Of a stretch of 34,675 bases of DNA, positions 24,563-31,798 are shown piece after piece. The position numbers and the translations under genes are program-made. Every line of letters begins with the position of its first letter. Positions within the stretch are counted from its first letter, which is position 1. The notes beneath the pieces were generated by a model. The model ran no database searches. It was not told the origin of the DNA and worked only from the letters and a program-made list of their open reading frames with translations. Origin of the DNA: Akkermansiaceae bacterium (lineage in GTDB: Bacteria; Verrucomicrobiota; Verrucomicrobiia; Verrucomicrobiales; Akkermansiaceae); contig JAPJNB010000128.1 in NCBI GenBank assembly GCA_026461385.1, forward strand, positions 1 through 34,675, read 5' to 3'.

Positions 24563-25183
24563 GTGATCGGAATCGTGTTCTGGCAGTGGGTCCTGGCCCA
24601 AGAAAAGAGCCAACGACGCGTCAAGAACACTAAGCCTGCCGCAGCCAAACCTGCATCGGTCGTATCTTCTGCTTGGCAAGCGGTGGGCATCGATAGGATT
24701 GACAAGATGTCAGGCGTCGAGTTCGAGAACTACATCGCTGGAATGGTCCGTAGTCTCGGATTGCGTGTCACTACGACATCAGTAACTGGCGACTATGGGG
24801 TTGACCTGATCATTTCGGGTCAGTTCGCCGTTCAATGTAAAAGGCAATCAAGGCCGGTTGGGACCGCCGCCGTTCAGCAGGTCGTCGCGGGCGCAGCGAT
24901 GCACGGATGTTCCGACATGACATTCGTGATCTCCAACCAGAACTTCACACAAGCCGCAGCGAAACTCGCTGCAGCCAGCTCGTGTGGACTCTACGGTCGA
25001 GACAACTTCGACCACTTCATGGACGTTATGCGCGAAGTGGCAAAGTTCGGAAGTGACGACGCGAACCGGCCCCACGTCCGTGTTGAGAAGGTTGTAAAGC
25101 GAACTTCGGTGAAACCTCCACTGGATCCTGCCAAGCGGACTCCGAAGAAGACAGCGAAACCAAAGACGGTTTCCGGACCCTGA
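24563..25183 (+). CDS. Mrr-like restriction endonuclease, probably membrane-anchored
   Basis: Encodes 206 residues from a GTG at 24563. The Mrr catalytic fold spans residues about 48-150: a Met-Ser-Gly-x-Glu-Phe-Glu helix, D81 in Gly-Val-Asp-Leu-Ile, and Q91-C-K93, the D-x9-Q-x-K motif of Mrr-type nucleases. A basic Lys/Pro-rich tail ends the chain. The frame is open upstream to a CTG at 24524 that has GGGGAGGG four or five bases before it; from there the N-terminus would be a clean hydrophobic anchor. Mrr-like proteins cleave modified or foreign DNA, and membrane-linked versions are common in actinobacteria. Start choice is uncertain. Confidence 0.8.
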   Translation: MIGIVFWQWVLAQEKSQRRVKNTKPAAAKPASVVSSAWQAVGIDRIDKMSGVEFENYIAGMVRSLGLRVTTTSVTGDYGVDLIISGQFAVQCKRQSRPVGTAAVQQVVAGAAMHGCSDMTFVISNQNFTQAAAKLAAASSCGLYGRDNFDHFMDVMREVAKFGSDDANRPHVRVEKVVKRTSVKPPLDPAKRTPKKTAKPKTVSGP

Positions 25184-25334
25184 TCGCGGCGCAGAGGAGA
25201 GGATCCTTCGCGAGCATTCAGGCTCTGTTCCTGACGAGCAGTTGGTTGAGGAGATCGGGTTGACGATTGCGCTTCATCGTCGGCCGAGTGGTGGCGGCGT
25301 GCGCTTCGGTAGCAATTCACGAAACAACGATTAA
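25182..25334 (+). pseudogene. fragment related to the 29585 small protein
   Basis: A plus frame without a start codon reads Ile-Leu-Arg-Glu-His-Ser-Gly-Ser-Val-Pro-Asp-x-Gln-Leu and then an Ala/Leu helix with an Arg-Arg pair, ending at 25334. This matches the intact 55-residue product at 29585..29752 (Val-Leu-Arg-Glu-His-Gly-Gly-Thr-Val-Pro-Asp-x-Gln-Leu). The N-terminal part is absent, so it is probably a broken copy. It overlaps the stop of the convergent DUF732-like gene by a few bases. Confidence 0.5.
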
Positions 25335-25687
25335 TACTGGCCGTTGAATCCACTGTCGGCCTGGTGCGCTGGGCAGTAGTCGGCAACGGCGTAGACCCCA
25401 AACAGTCCGGCGTAGTAGGTGTTCGAGTTGCCTTGTAGGTGCAGCTTGTCCAAGATCATTCCCTCGACGGCTTGGAAGCCGTACCCCTGGTCGAGCATTG
25501 AGCAGACTTTCCGTCCGGTACTGATAAGTAGTGAAGGCGCCGCATCCACCAGTGTCCTGAGGCTTGGGTCTGTGATTTGGCGAAGGTCATTGATAAACCC
25601 TGCGTCGGTGGAGTCTGCGCCGGCGGTGGGTGCGGCAAGGATCGACGCTGCGAGGGCGATTACGGCTGCTGCTGTGGTTAGGCGCAT
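25331..25687 (-). CDS. secreted DUF732-like protein
   Basis: Encodes 118 residues from ATG 25687 with GAGGA upstream. Residues 1-24 are a signal peptide starting Met-Arg-Leu-Thr-Thr-Ala-Ala-Ala and ending Ala-Gly-Ala-Asp. The mature domain shows the DUF732 pattern with Gly-Phe-Ile-Asn-Asp-Leu, a central Gly-x-x-Val-Cys and a late Val-Ala-Asp-Tyr-Cys-Pro. The two Cys probably form a disulphide. It follows another DUF732-like gene by 13 bases, so the cluster 26251 to 25331 is likely one operon. Function unknown for the family. Confidence 0.78.
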   Translation of the reverse strand: MRLTTAAAVIALAASILAAPTAGADSTDAGFINDLRQITDPSLRTLVDAAPSLLISTGRKVCSMLDQGYGFQAVEGMILDKLHLQGNSNTYYAGLFGVYAVADYCPAHQADSGFNGQY

Positions 25688-25700
25688 AGTTTTAGAGTCC

Positions 25701-26045
25701 TCACCAATCACCGATATTGTCGGGACAGTATGCGACTTGCGCGGCAGATGAGAGGAAGTTGGCAGCGTCCCAGGAGTACGGACCAACGGACATAAGCTTC
25801 TCTGTCGCGTCGACACCACTCATACCATTGTCAATGAGTCGGCACACTCCAAGTCCCTGTGCTCGTAGCAGTCCAAAGTCTGCAACGTTAAAGACGGTGC
25901 CGTCATCATCTGGTGTTGTTATCAGATAGTAGAAGGTGTCGTCTTGTGGTGTTGTGCCACCAGGCTGCGCTTGCGCTGCGGGAGCTATGCCGATCAGCGC
26001 GAGACCAGTTGCTGCGGCTGCTGCGGCGAGGGTTCGGGTCAGCAT
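25701..26045 (-). CDS. secreted DUF732-like protein, coupled to Excalibur gene
   Basis: Encodes 114 residues from ATG 26045, which overlaps the end of the upstream Excalibur gene (ATGCTGA). The signal peptide (1-27) is Ala-rich and ends Ala-Gln-Ala. The mature domain is a textbook DUF732 form: Asp-Asp-Thr-Phe-Tyr-Tyr-Leu-Ile, Gly-Leu-Gly-Val-Cys-Arg-Leu at the centre and Gln-Val-Ala-Tyr-Cys-Pro near the end. The overlap enforces co-translation with a partner of the Excalibur type, the same arrangement as at 23655..23661. DUF732 has no assigned biochemical function. Confidence 0.82.
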   Translation of the reverse strand: MLTRTLAAAAAATGLALIGIAPAAQAQPGGTTPQDDTFYYLITTPDDDGTVFNVADFGLLRAQGLGVCRLIDNGMSGVDATEKLMSVGPYSWDAANFLSSAAQVAYCPDNIGDW

Positions 26046-26251
26046 TCGCAGCCGAGGCCGTCTTGATCGCGGTCCAGCTTGGACTGGTACTTATCGCTGC
26101 TAGATGGGATGTCGCAGTCACCGTTGTTCTTGGCGACGGTGCAGTTCGGGTAAGGCGATTGCGGCACAGGCGCAGCGATTGCCGGCGCAGCCGAGGCGAT
26201 GGCGATTACACCGAATGCCACGGCAGCGGATAGACAGATGGTGCGGATCAT
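26039..26251 (-). CDS. secreted Excalibur-domain protein
   Basis: Encodes 70 residues from ATG 26251, with GGAG seven bases upstream; an in-frame ATG at 26263 is an alternative. The signal peptide (1-26) ends Pro-Ala-Ile-Ala. The mature part is an Excalibur domain: Tyr-Pro-Asn-Cys-Thr-x-Ala, Cys-Asp-Ile-Pro, then Lys-Leu-Asp-Arg-Asp-Gln-Asp-Gly-Leu-Gly-Cys-Glu-Cys. It is close to the 23852 product in both sequence and neighbourhood, so the two are likely paralogues. The calcium-binding Asp residues are all present. It leads a three-gene leftward set. Confidence 0.8.
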   Translation of the reverse strand: MIRTICLSAAVAFGVIAIASAAPAIAAPVPQSPYPNCTVAKNNGDCDIPSSSDKYQSKLDRDQDGLGCEC

Positions 26252-26405
26252 TTGAAGCTCCATTTCCCGTCCCGGCTCCCCCGCCGAGTTGCATGAGTTT
26301 ACGGCTGTTCGGTACGAGTTGTTATCGATAGACCTGGATTGACGGCATAAGTCCCGCTCCGCCCGGCGGATACCAGCGCATTCATAGGTCGATTGACCAG
26401 CCGCG

Positions 26406-26843
26406 CTAGCTGGATGGGGAGACGGGGTGTACCCACGGGCAGTAGATCGTTTCTGCCGCCGATCCGATGGCGTTGGCTTGGTCGAAGTTGTAGCCACCGT
26501 TTCGTTGGAGGTCCTTGACAGCCTCATATGAACTCATTCCGTTAGCCCCAAGCTGGCACACCCGAAGCCCTTGCGCCTTCACTAGATCAAAGTCGATGAT
26601 CCGAAGAAAAGGCGCAGCTGAACTGTGAGTCACGAAGTATGCGAAGTGCTGGTCTGGTGTGGTTCCGTATACGGCCATATCAACCGAGTCGCCGTAAGTC
26701 ATCTGGTCGGGTGTCATATAAAGGCACCGCCTGTAATCGTCTACGTAGCAGCCGCCCTTGATCGACGCAGTGGCCGGCGCGGCCAAACCCACTGCGCTGA
26801 CCGCAGCAAGTCCTGCCAGTCCTGCCAGCATTGCTTTCTTCAC
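26406..26843 (-). CDS. secreted DUF732-like protein
   Basis: Encodes 145 residues from a GTG at 26843, five bases after a perfect AGGAGG. Residues 1-25 are a signal peptide with a Lys-Lys start and an Ala-Thr-Ala end. An insert with a Cys pair (residues about 30-40) comes before the DUF732 pattern: Gly-Leu-Arg-Val-Cys-Gln-Leu and Glu-Thr-Ile-Tyr-Cys-Pro. The extra Cys pair suggests a second disulphide. It lies 154 bases upstream of the Excalibur start on the same strand, so it may share a promoter or have its own. Function unknown. Confidence 0.76.
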   Translation of the reverse strand: MKKAMLAGLAGLAAVSAVGLAAPATASIKGGCYVDDYRRCLYMTPDQMTYGDSVDMAVYGTTPDQHFAYFVTHSSAAPFLRIIDFDLVKAQGLRVCQLGANGMSSYEAVKDLQRNGGYNFDQANAIGSAAETIYCPWVHPVSPSS

Positions 26844-27159
26844 GGCTTCCTCCTGAGGGGTGACCGGGAGTTTCCCGGCCTCCTGCGCTCCATTTTCGTA
26901 GAGGTAACCAGAGGGAGATCGAGTAGTGACTACCTGTTTATCGGCGGTCTGACTACCCATTTGTCGAAAACCTGAACCGGATCGCCGGGTGGCACCGGCG
27001 GGTAGTCACACCCATGCCGGATGCCCCCTAACCAGCTGCCCTGTCGCCACGCACGGCCAGCGACGCTTCTCTCTCCAAGCGGCGCGATGAAGCATGCGTT
27101 CGACTGCTCGTACTTGGAATCTTGGCGCAACAGTCGCCGCGCATCTGATGGGTTGACGA
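26844..27159. other. gap with a doubtful minus frame
   Basis: A minus frame of 92 codons (27208..26930) is open and contains no ribosome site or known motif. Its residues after position 18 look protein-like, with a Gly-Glu-Arg-Ser and a Trp-Leu-Gly-Gly segment, so a small gene is possible. It overlaps the end of the zinc-finger gene at 27160. Confidence 0.3.
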
Positions 27160-27270
27160 TTAGTCCTGGGGGCGGCTGTCGAGCCACTTCTGGTAGTGGC
27201 GGCGGCAAAGCTGGCGTGTGTGGACGTGGTTAGAGCACCCGGCCTCGCTGCATTCCGTGCCCTCGCTCAT
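27160..27270 (-). CDS. tiny zinc-finger-like protein (36 aa)
   Basis: ATG 27270 opens 36 codons. The product has Cys-x4-Cys, then a His and a Cys-Arg-Arg-His-Tyr segment, which could form one small zinc site of the sort seen in phage and island proteins. The frame is open upstream and there encodes a related Cys-x3-Cys-x2-His-Tyr repeat just before the ATG, so the real protein may be longer, but no start codon is present there and a terminator hairpin lies across it. The ribosome site is weak. A DNA-binding or structural role is only a guess. Confidence 0.42.
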   Translation of the reverse strand: MSEGTECSEAGCSNHVHTRQLCRRHYQKWLDSRPQD

Positions 27271-27308
27271 GTACCGGCGGTAGTGCGAGCGGCACCGGCC
27301 AACGCAAA

Positions 27309-27334
27309 CGGCCCGCCACCGAGGTAGCGGGCCG
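27309..27334 (-). terminator. hairpin terminator after the 27351 gene
   Basis: A stem of about 11 bp (27309..27319 with 27324..27334, one G-T pair) with a four-base loop lies 17 bases past the leftward stop at 27351, followed on the minus strand by GTTTGCGTTG. Nearly the same arms occur at 29160..29188. Confidence 0.6.
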
Positions 27335-27350
27335 CCGCCAGCCTTTTGGG

Positions 27351-27926
27351 CTAAACCTTCGATAGAAGAATCTTCGCCCGTCCGGCTTTTATGTCGGTGG
27401 TCCAGTACAACTCCCAACCGTCCCAATCCGCTTGCTGAGCGCCATCGAATACCCCGGTATTTCCGATGCGGAACCTGACGCTATCTGGTGGCCCAGACTC
27501 ATCGAGCACGCACTTAAAGAAGCTGAGTCCTTCTTTGGATGAGGATTCATTGAGGGAAAAGCTGATTGAGTTCCCGCCGTCCCCGAGCTGGTAGGTTCCG
27601 TTACCGCACTTCGCCGCAATCGCCTTCACCGCGCCTCCACTGACTTCAGAGGACAGCTCGTTGATAGCGGGTATCAAGGTGTCTTTGATTGCGGGTCCAT
27701 AGACTCCGGCGAGCACCATCAGCAACAAAGCAACTAACGAGCCCAGTATCAGAGTTCGCCACGACTTAGGCGGCTTCGCAGGCTGGCTAATTGCTGGCGC
27801 GGGCGCGCCAAGCGGCGTGTCGTCCATCGCTTCCGAGATTTCGTTGATGCGTTGGGACCAGTTCTGGTTCCACGCTTTCCCGTCAAACCTTTTTTGTCGC
27901 TCCGGATCATTTGGATCTGGATCCAT
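27351..27926 (-). CDS. single-pass membrane protein with DUF2510-like N-terminus
   Basis: Encodes 191 residues. The N-terminus (about residues 2-22) resembles the DUF2510 motif, with Asp-Pro-Asp-Pro, Lys-Arg-Phe-Asp-Gly and a Trp, though the first Trp of the motif is missing. A Pro-rich linker leads to a membrane segment at about 55-78. The C-terminal 110 residues would be outside, with two Cys that may pair and a beta-rich stretch ending Lys-Ile-Leu-Leu-Ser-Lys-Val. The next gene (28110) diverges from it and is also DUF2510-like, so the pair may be functionally linked. The ATG at 27926 is the first of the frame; no strong ribosome site is seen. Confidence 0.68.
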   Translation of the reverse strand: MDPDPNDPERQKRFDGKAWNQNWSQRINEISEAMDDTPLGAPAPAISQPAKPPKSWRTLILGSLVALLLMVLAGVYGPAIKDTLIPAINELSSEVSGGAVKAIAAKCGNGTYQLGDGGNSISFSLNESSSKEGLSFFKCVLDESGPPDSVRFRIGNTGVFDGAQQADWDGWELYWTTDIKAGRAKILLSKV

Positions 27927-28109
27927 GTATTGACCCCCTCAAGGCTATTGCAACCTAGCACCGCTTCTTCACGTCGATCTTGTTGCCGCGGCCTTCGACG
28001 CGACATAGTCCAGTGGCTTCCCCGGCACGGCAGAAGGCGGGAACAGCCTTGGAAAACGCTCGTCAGCTAATCTTGCGACTTGCAGGACCATCGACACAGG
28101 CGGGCGATC

Positions 28110-28826
28110 ATGACAACACCACCACCACCACCGCGCGTGCCAGCAGGCTGGTACCCCGATCCCTCAGGCGGCGCGCAACGCTATTGGGACGGCAGTACTT
28201 GGCTCGACCTTGCTCCGCCTCCGCCACTAGAGGCGAGGCCCCTCTTGCCCAAGCCAGTGCCGATTTTGCCGCCCCCCAGCGAACCGCTCGAATGGCCGCA
28301 ACCCACAGACACTTCAACACAATTGAACACGGACACTGCCTCTCAGGAGTCGGATGAATCCGATCCGCCTATTCCTGCCTGGCGCGAGTTCGCCCCCGCC
28401 GGGTTATTAGTACTCGCATTTGTTTTCTTTATTGCCGCCCTCAAATTCCAGGTCTTCCTACTGCTCATACCGACAGCAATTTGCGTCGGAGCGGGCGTGA
28501 TCGGGCTGGACAAGATTCGACACCCTCCCAAGAAAACTGCACCCGTTGCTCGCTCAACCACGCCGGAACCAGATGCCGTCCGTCAAAGTCAACTAGAGGC
28601 GTACCTGTCGCAATACCTGGCGAAGACTCGCGGTCGCATTGAGTCGGTCACACCATTCTCTGCCGTGGTCATACACGGAGAGAAGGTAAATCATGTACTG
28701 CACCTTCTGATTTCAGTCCTTCTATGCGGCCTCTGGCTTCCCGTCTGGTTTCTCATAGCGCAGTCGGGTGGCGAGAGGCGCACGGTGATATCCGTCGACG
28801 AATGCGGCAACGTGACCGCGCGCTAA
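28110..28826 (+). CDS. DUF2510 membrane protein
   Basis: Encodes 238 residues from ATG 28110. After a Pro-rich start, residues about 10-31 are a clear DUF2510 motif: Ala-Gly-Trp-Tyr-Pro-Asp-Pro, then Gln-Arg-Tyr-Trp-Asp-Gly-Ser-Thr-Trp. A long Pro/Ser/Thr-rich linker follows. Hydrophobic segments near residues 100-150 probably make a membrane hairpin, and a further one lies near 205-222. The short C-terminal tail is polar. DUF2510 is a small actinobacterial domain usually found at the cytoplasmic side of membrane proteins; its binding partner is unknown. It diverges from the 27926 gene. Confidence 0.76.
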   Translation: MTTPPPPPRVPAGWYPDPSGGAQRYWDGSTWLDLAPPPPLEARPLLPKPVPILPPPSEPLEWPQPTDTSTQLNTDTASQESDESDPPIPAWREFAPAGLLVLAFVFFIAALKFQVFLLLIPTAICVGAGVIGLDKIRHPPKKTAPVARSTTPEPDAVRQSQLEAYLSQYLAKTRGRIESVTPFSAVVIHGEKVNHVLHLLISVLLCGLWLPVWFLIAQSGGERRTVISVDECGNVTAR

Positions 28827-28967
28827 GAAAAGTCCCCGATCCGTACCGATAGAACTTGGCTAAGAGACACCCGGAAGATTTACCGGTTCAATCCCCAGTA
28901 TCGCGCGCCAGTGTCATTTGAGTTCAAAGGCAGTTTTCCCGGTCTCAACCGGGCCGCGTGAACTAGA

Positions 28968-29196
28968 TGTGAACCAGGCGGTAGTCGCGCAAACACCCTT
29001 CAACCGAGGAGCTACAAAGCACGACCCGGTCGAGCACTTTCGCGCGGTCCTGCCTGCCGTAGATCCGGCGGCGCTGAACGGCTCAGACCGGCTTGCTTTA
29101 CTGGATCTCCTGCAGGCGTCGATGGAAGCGGCGGGATGGATTAGACCGCAGTCCCGCAGCGGCCCGCTACCGATCTGGTGGCGGGCCGTTGTGTAA
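28968..29196 (+). CDS. hypothetical small protein
   Basis: A GTG at 28968 gives 75 residues; the frame is open from a TTG at 28918. The middle is helical, with Leu-Leu-Asp-Leu-Leu-Gln and an Ala-Ala-Gly-Trp segment. The last 12 codons overlap a terminator-like hairpin (29160..29188), so the end may be accidental coding. No ribosome site stands out, and no family is recognised. Confidence 0.38.
29160..29188 (+). terminator. hairpin, likely terminator
   Basis: An 11-12-bp stem (29160..29171 with 29177..29188, one G-T pair) encloses GATCT and is followed by TTGTGTAATTT. Its arms match those at 27309..27334 apart from the loop. Confidence 0.5.
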
Positions 29197-29206
29197 TTTA
29201 TGCGGG

Positions 29207-29569
29207 GTGTTCAATCCAGCGAAACGCGATCGACGCGCGTTCTGGTCGATTCAGAAAGCCAGCGCGGTTGCCGCGTCAGCGATCCTTCCGATCGCAGTAA
29301 CTGTTCCGGCCCACGCCGACGCCATTACCGACCAATTTCTTCAAGAAATTCACGGCATCGGCGTCGTGACTGCCGCTGGTGGAGACGCTGCACTAATCAG
29401 CCTCGGCATGCAGATCTGCCGGGACGTGCGAGCGGGCGAGAGCGGTCCCAGCATCATCGAGCACTACGGCTCCTCGGTGACCAACTACGACGCTGGGCGT
29501 TTCATGGGGATATCAACACGTCTGCTCTGCCCAGAACTGATCCCAATCCTCTTTGCCTCATTTCCCTAA
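29207..29569 (+). CDS. secreted DUF732-like protein
   Basis: GTG 29207 opens 120 residues; a TTG at 29189 is an alternative, and no strong ribosome site separates them. A basic N-terminus and hydrophobic stretch end at Pro-Ala-His-Ala-Asp, a signal cleavage site near residue 37. The mature domain shows Phe-Leu-Gln-Glu-Ile, Gly-Met-Gln-Ile-Cys-Arg at the centre and Arg-Leu-Leu-Cys-Pro near the end, the DUF732 pattern. Unlike the other members of the island it is on the plus strand, followed by the small gene at 29585. The family has no known function. Confidence 0.72.
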   Translation: MFNPAKRDRRAFWSIQKASAVAASAILPIAVTVPAHADAITDQFLQEIHGIGVVTAAGGDAALISLGMQICRDVRAGESGPSIIEHYGSSVTNYDAGRFMGISTRLLCPELIPILFASFP

Positions 29570-29584
29570 AGGATCACGGATACC

Positions 29585-29752
29585 GTGGATATCGAGTCGG
29601 TGATCGAGGCGTTGGGGTCTCGGTTCGACGCCGACGAGACCGCAGTCATCGAGCGGGTGTTGCGGGAGCACGGCGGCACGGTTCCCGACGGACAGCTGAT
29701 CTCTGAGGCCGCGCTGGCGCTGGCCATATTTCGGCGGGGCCGGGCGGGGTAG
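29585..29752 (+). CDS. small acidic-helical protein (55 aa)
   Basis: GTG 29585 opens 56 codons including the stop. The product has an acidic N-terminal helix, Arg-Glu-His-Gly-Gly-Thr-Val-Pro-Asp at its centre, and an Ala/Leu helix ending in Arg-Arg. An AAGGA purine tract lies about ten bases upstream. A second, truncated copy of the same sequence type lies at 25182..25334, which supports coding. It sits 15 bases after the DUF732 gene, so both may share a transcript. No family recognised. Confidence 0.58.
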   Translation: MDIESVIEALGSRFDADETAVIERVLREHGGTVPDGQLISEAALALAIFRRGRAG

Positions 29753-29933
29753 AGCGTCTAAGTCTCGCCGAGATCCGGTGCGGCCTACGGCCCGTGGTGT
29801 TGGCCTCAGCCCCACCGGGCCGACTCGAATCAGGCGATCAGCCGACCCATCAAGCACCCCTGTCGAGTTCACCCTTCAAATCCCAACGCCGCCAGCCGGC
29901 CTTCACATTGGGCCCAGGTCCTGTGAGTACTCG

Positions 29934-30167
29934 CTAACGACGCTTCCCTGTGCCCGGCGCAGCCTTAGAGGTAACACGGACTTCAGGTGGGCCAACGCCT
30001 GCAAGCCGGCCACTCCACTTCGCTAACTGCCCCGCGGGAATACCGCAACCCGAGATGCCGCAGACTTGGCGACGCTCATGATTGCGATGATTGGGCAATG
30101 GCCTGTTCTCATCCCAATTGTCAAATATTTTTTGGCATTCCGGGCATCTGAATTTTCGTCTGGTCAC
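29934..30167 (-). CDS. small zinc-ribbon-like protein
   Basis: GTG 30167 opens 77 residues, five bases after AAGGAGA. The N-terminal half has C8-x2-C11, H27, H30, C36 and C41, a set that could bind one or two zinc ions, and is rich in Arg, Asn and Gln. The C-terminal half is Gly/Arg/Lys-rich and probably disordered, which together suggests nucleic acid binding. It lies on the same strand and downstream of the ATPase gene but separated from it by 203 bases, so it may be separately transcribed. The longer frame upstream is not needed. Family unknown. Confidence 0.62.
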   Translation of the reverse strand: MTRRKFRCPECQKIFDNWDENRPLPNHRNHERRQVCGISGCGIPAGQLAKWSGRLAGVGPPEVRVTSKAAPGTGKRR

Positions 30168-30370
30168 GATAGTTCTCCTTCGCTTTCTTTCGTTATATCG
30201 AATCCCAGCACGAGAAATGTCGCTGGCTCTTCGTGGCAGGCTCAGGCACCGCGACGGGGTACCCGCCAGGGGTTTCGTCCCGTCCGGACTCGACTCAAAC
30301 CACTTAAGGGGTTTGTTGCCGCCGCCTCTGAATACCTGGATCTGGCCTGAACCGACCATCAACTCATAGA

Positions 30371-31798
30371 TCAGCAGGTTCCTTCTTTGCGCGCGAAGTA
30401 CTTCTCGCTCTCGAAGAGTTGGTTGCCCCGAGCGCCACGTTCGAGATCGGCTGCATCTTGATCGGAGGTTTCTTCGTTTCCAGGAAAAGACGTAGACCCG
30501 TGCAGGTCGCCCACGTCCGGACATGACGTGCCCCACCCCTCTAGGGGGTGGGGGGGTACGTACTTTTCTGGAAACACTGCAGCGGTATCGATTCCAGGAC
30601 TGATTGAATAATGCCAGCGTATGCGCTCTTTTTCTCTGCTGAAGTAGTTTTCCTCACGCAACGTGACGAGTCCCAGCATATGTAATGCTGTGAGTTCACG
30701 ATCAATAGTGTTGTGCGGCTTATCGACTCGCTTACGCACGTCAGCCACCAAAGACTCGCCGTGCATCGATAAGTCACACAGAATCACTAATCGCAGTGGC
30801 GGCATCGAGTCCCGCGCGCAGCGGATAGCAAGGCGCATCGCACCCTCACTCCCCATGCCTATGGCGGTACCTCCTCGAACGATTTGCGATAACTGCTTCG
30901 CGAATCGAGTCGGCATCTCAGGTGCGTGAGCGTCCGTTACATTTCCTTGTCCATCCCGATATACCGCCGTTCGAGACTTCGTCACCAGATCGGCAGCACG
31001 CAAAAGGGTCTCGCCCTCATGATCATCGAGGACTGCCGCGATAGTTCCCGCGCCATCAAGCACAGACTTCACCGCCTGGGCCAACTCGTGGCGCATTTGA
31101 ACCTCACTACCGGTGTTGGCAATGGCCCGCCGGCCACCACTGAGCCGCCCCAAAGTGGAGTCCATGCGGAGCAGCACAAACCGATCACCCATTGAGGACA
31201 CAGTCGTATGCGCACGATCCCATTCCGTTGTCACTGCACCAATTAATGCGATACGACCAGTCCATCCCAGCGTGCGCCCGCCATCGGTGCCTACCGTGCG
31301 TATCCATTTGCCGTCATAGATTTCCCTCAGTGCCGCCAACACTTCAGTTCGGCTGCTTTGCGCCAGCGACATGATTGAGGTGAAGTCTTTCAGCACGAGC
31401 ACCCCAATCTCGCCGATGGTTTTCAACAGGCCACCCGTCGCCTCTGCGGCTCGCTCGCCCTTACTTGTCGCCGACAGCAAGGCTCCGGCAGAAGCGATAG
31501 TGGAGACGATGTGTGCGCCAGTTCCCTGCAGTGATGCCACGGTCTCGGTTTTAGCGTTGCCCGGCCCTGACACCAACAACAGCCATACAGGATCGCCATC
31601 GAGGCGGATCGCTGCTGCGGCAGCCAATGTTGCGTGAATAGCATCGAGGTCGTAGTCAACGCCCAGCCACCGTGTGAAGGTCGCGTCGAGATCAGCCAGT
31701 GGCGGCGAAGCTTCCGCTTCGTAGCGCCCAATTGAATGGACCTCTGCTGATGGTGATTCCGTACGCTTGGGATTGTTCTTTGGCCGCGTTGTCACCAC
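30371..31798 (-). CDS. P-loop ATPase, mobile-element replication-like
   Basis: Encodes 475 residues from a GTG at 31798; a second GTG follows at 31795. Walker A is Gly-Pro-Gly-Asn-Ala-Lys-Thr at 78-84, and Walker B is likely Val-Leu-Val-Leu-Lys-Asp with D138. The middle resembles phage or plasmid ATPases that act in replication, and the C-terminal half (about 345-420) looks like a winged helix, with an Asn-Thr-Ile-Asp-Arg-Glu-Leu recognition helix. It would couple ATP hydrolysis to DNA handling. The start overlaps the end of the 32157 gene, so the three leftward genes 32468 to 30371 are co-translated. Replication is inferred from family resemblance and context. Confidence 0.7.
   Translation of the reverse strand: MVTTRPKNNPKRTESPSAEVHSIGRYEAEASPPLADLDATFTRWLGVDYDLDAIHATLAAAAAIRLDGDPVWLLLVSGPGNAKTETVASLQGTGAHIVSTIASAGALLSATSKGERAAEATGGLLKTIGEIGVLVLKDFTSIMSLAQSSRTEVLAALREIYDGKWIRTVGTDGGRTLGWTGRIALIGAVTTEWDRAHTTVSSMGDRFVLLRMDSTLGRLSGGRRAIANTGSEVQMRHELAQAVKSVLDGAGTIAAVLDDHEGETLLRAADLVTKSRTAVYRDGQGNVTDAHAPEMPTRFAKQLSQIVRGGTAIGMGSEGAMRLAIRCARDSMPPLRLVILCDLSMHGESLVADVRKRVDKPHNTIDRELTALHMLGLVTLREENYFSREKERIRWHYSISPGIDTAAVFPEKYVPPHPLEGWGTSCPDVGDLHGSTSFPGNEETSDQDAADLERGARGNQLFESEKYFARKEGTC

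Noticed and set aside
28840..28915. possible tRNA-like 3' end (GGTTCAATCC followed by GCGCGCCA)
   Set aside because: The bases on either side of the loop do not form a T stem, and no acceptor or anticodon arm is visible.
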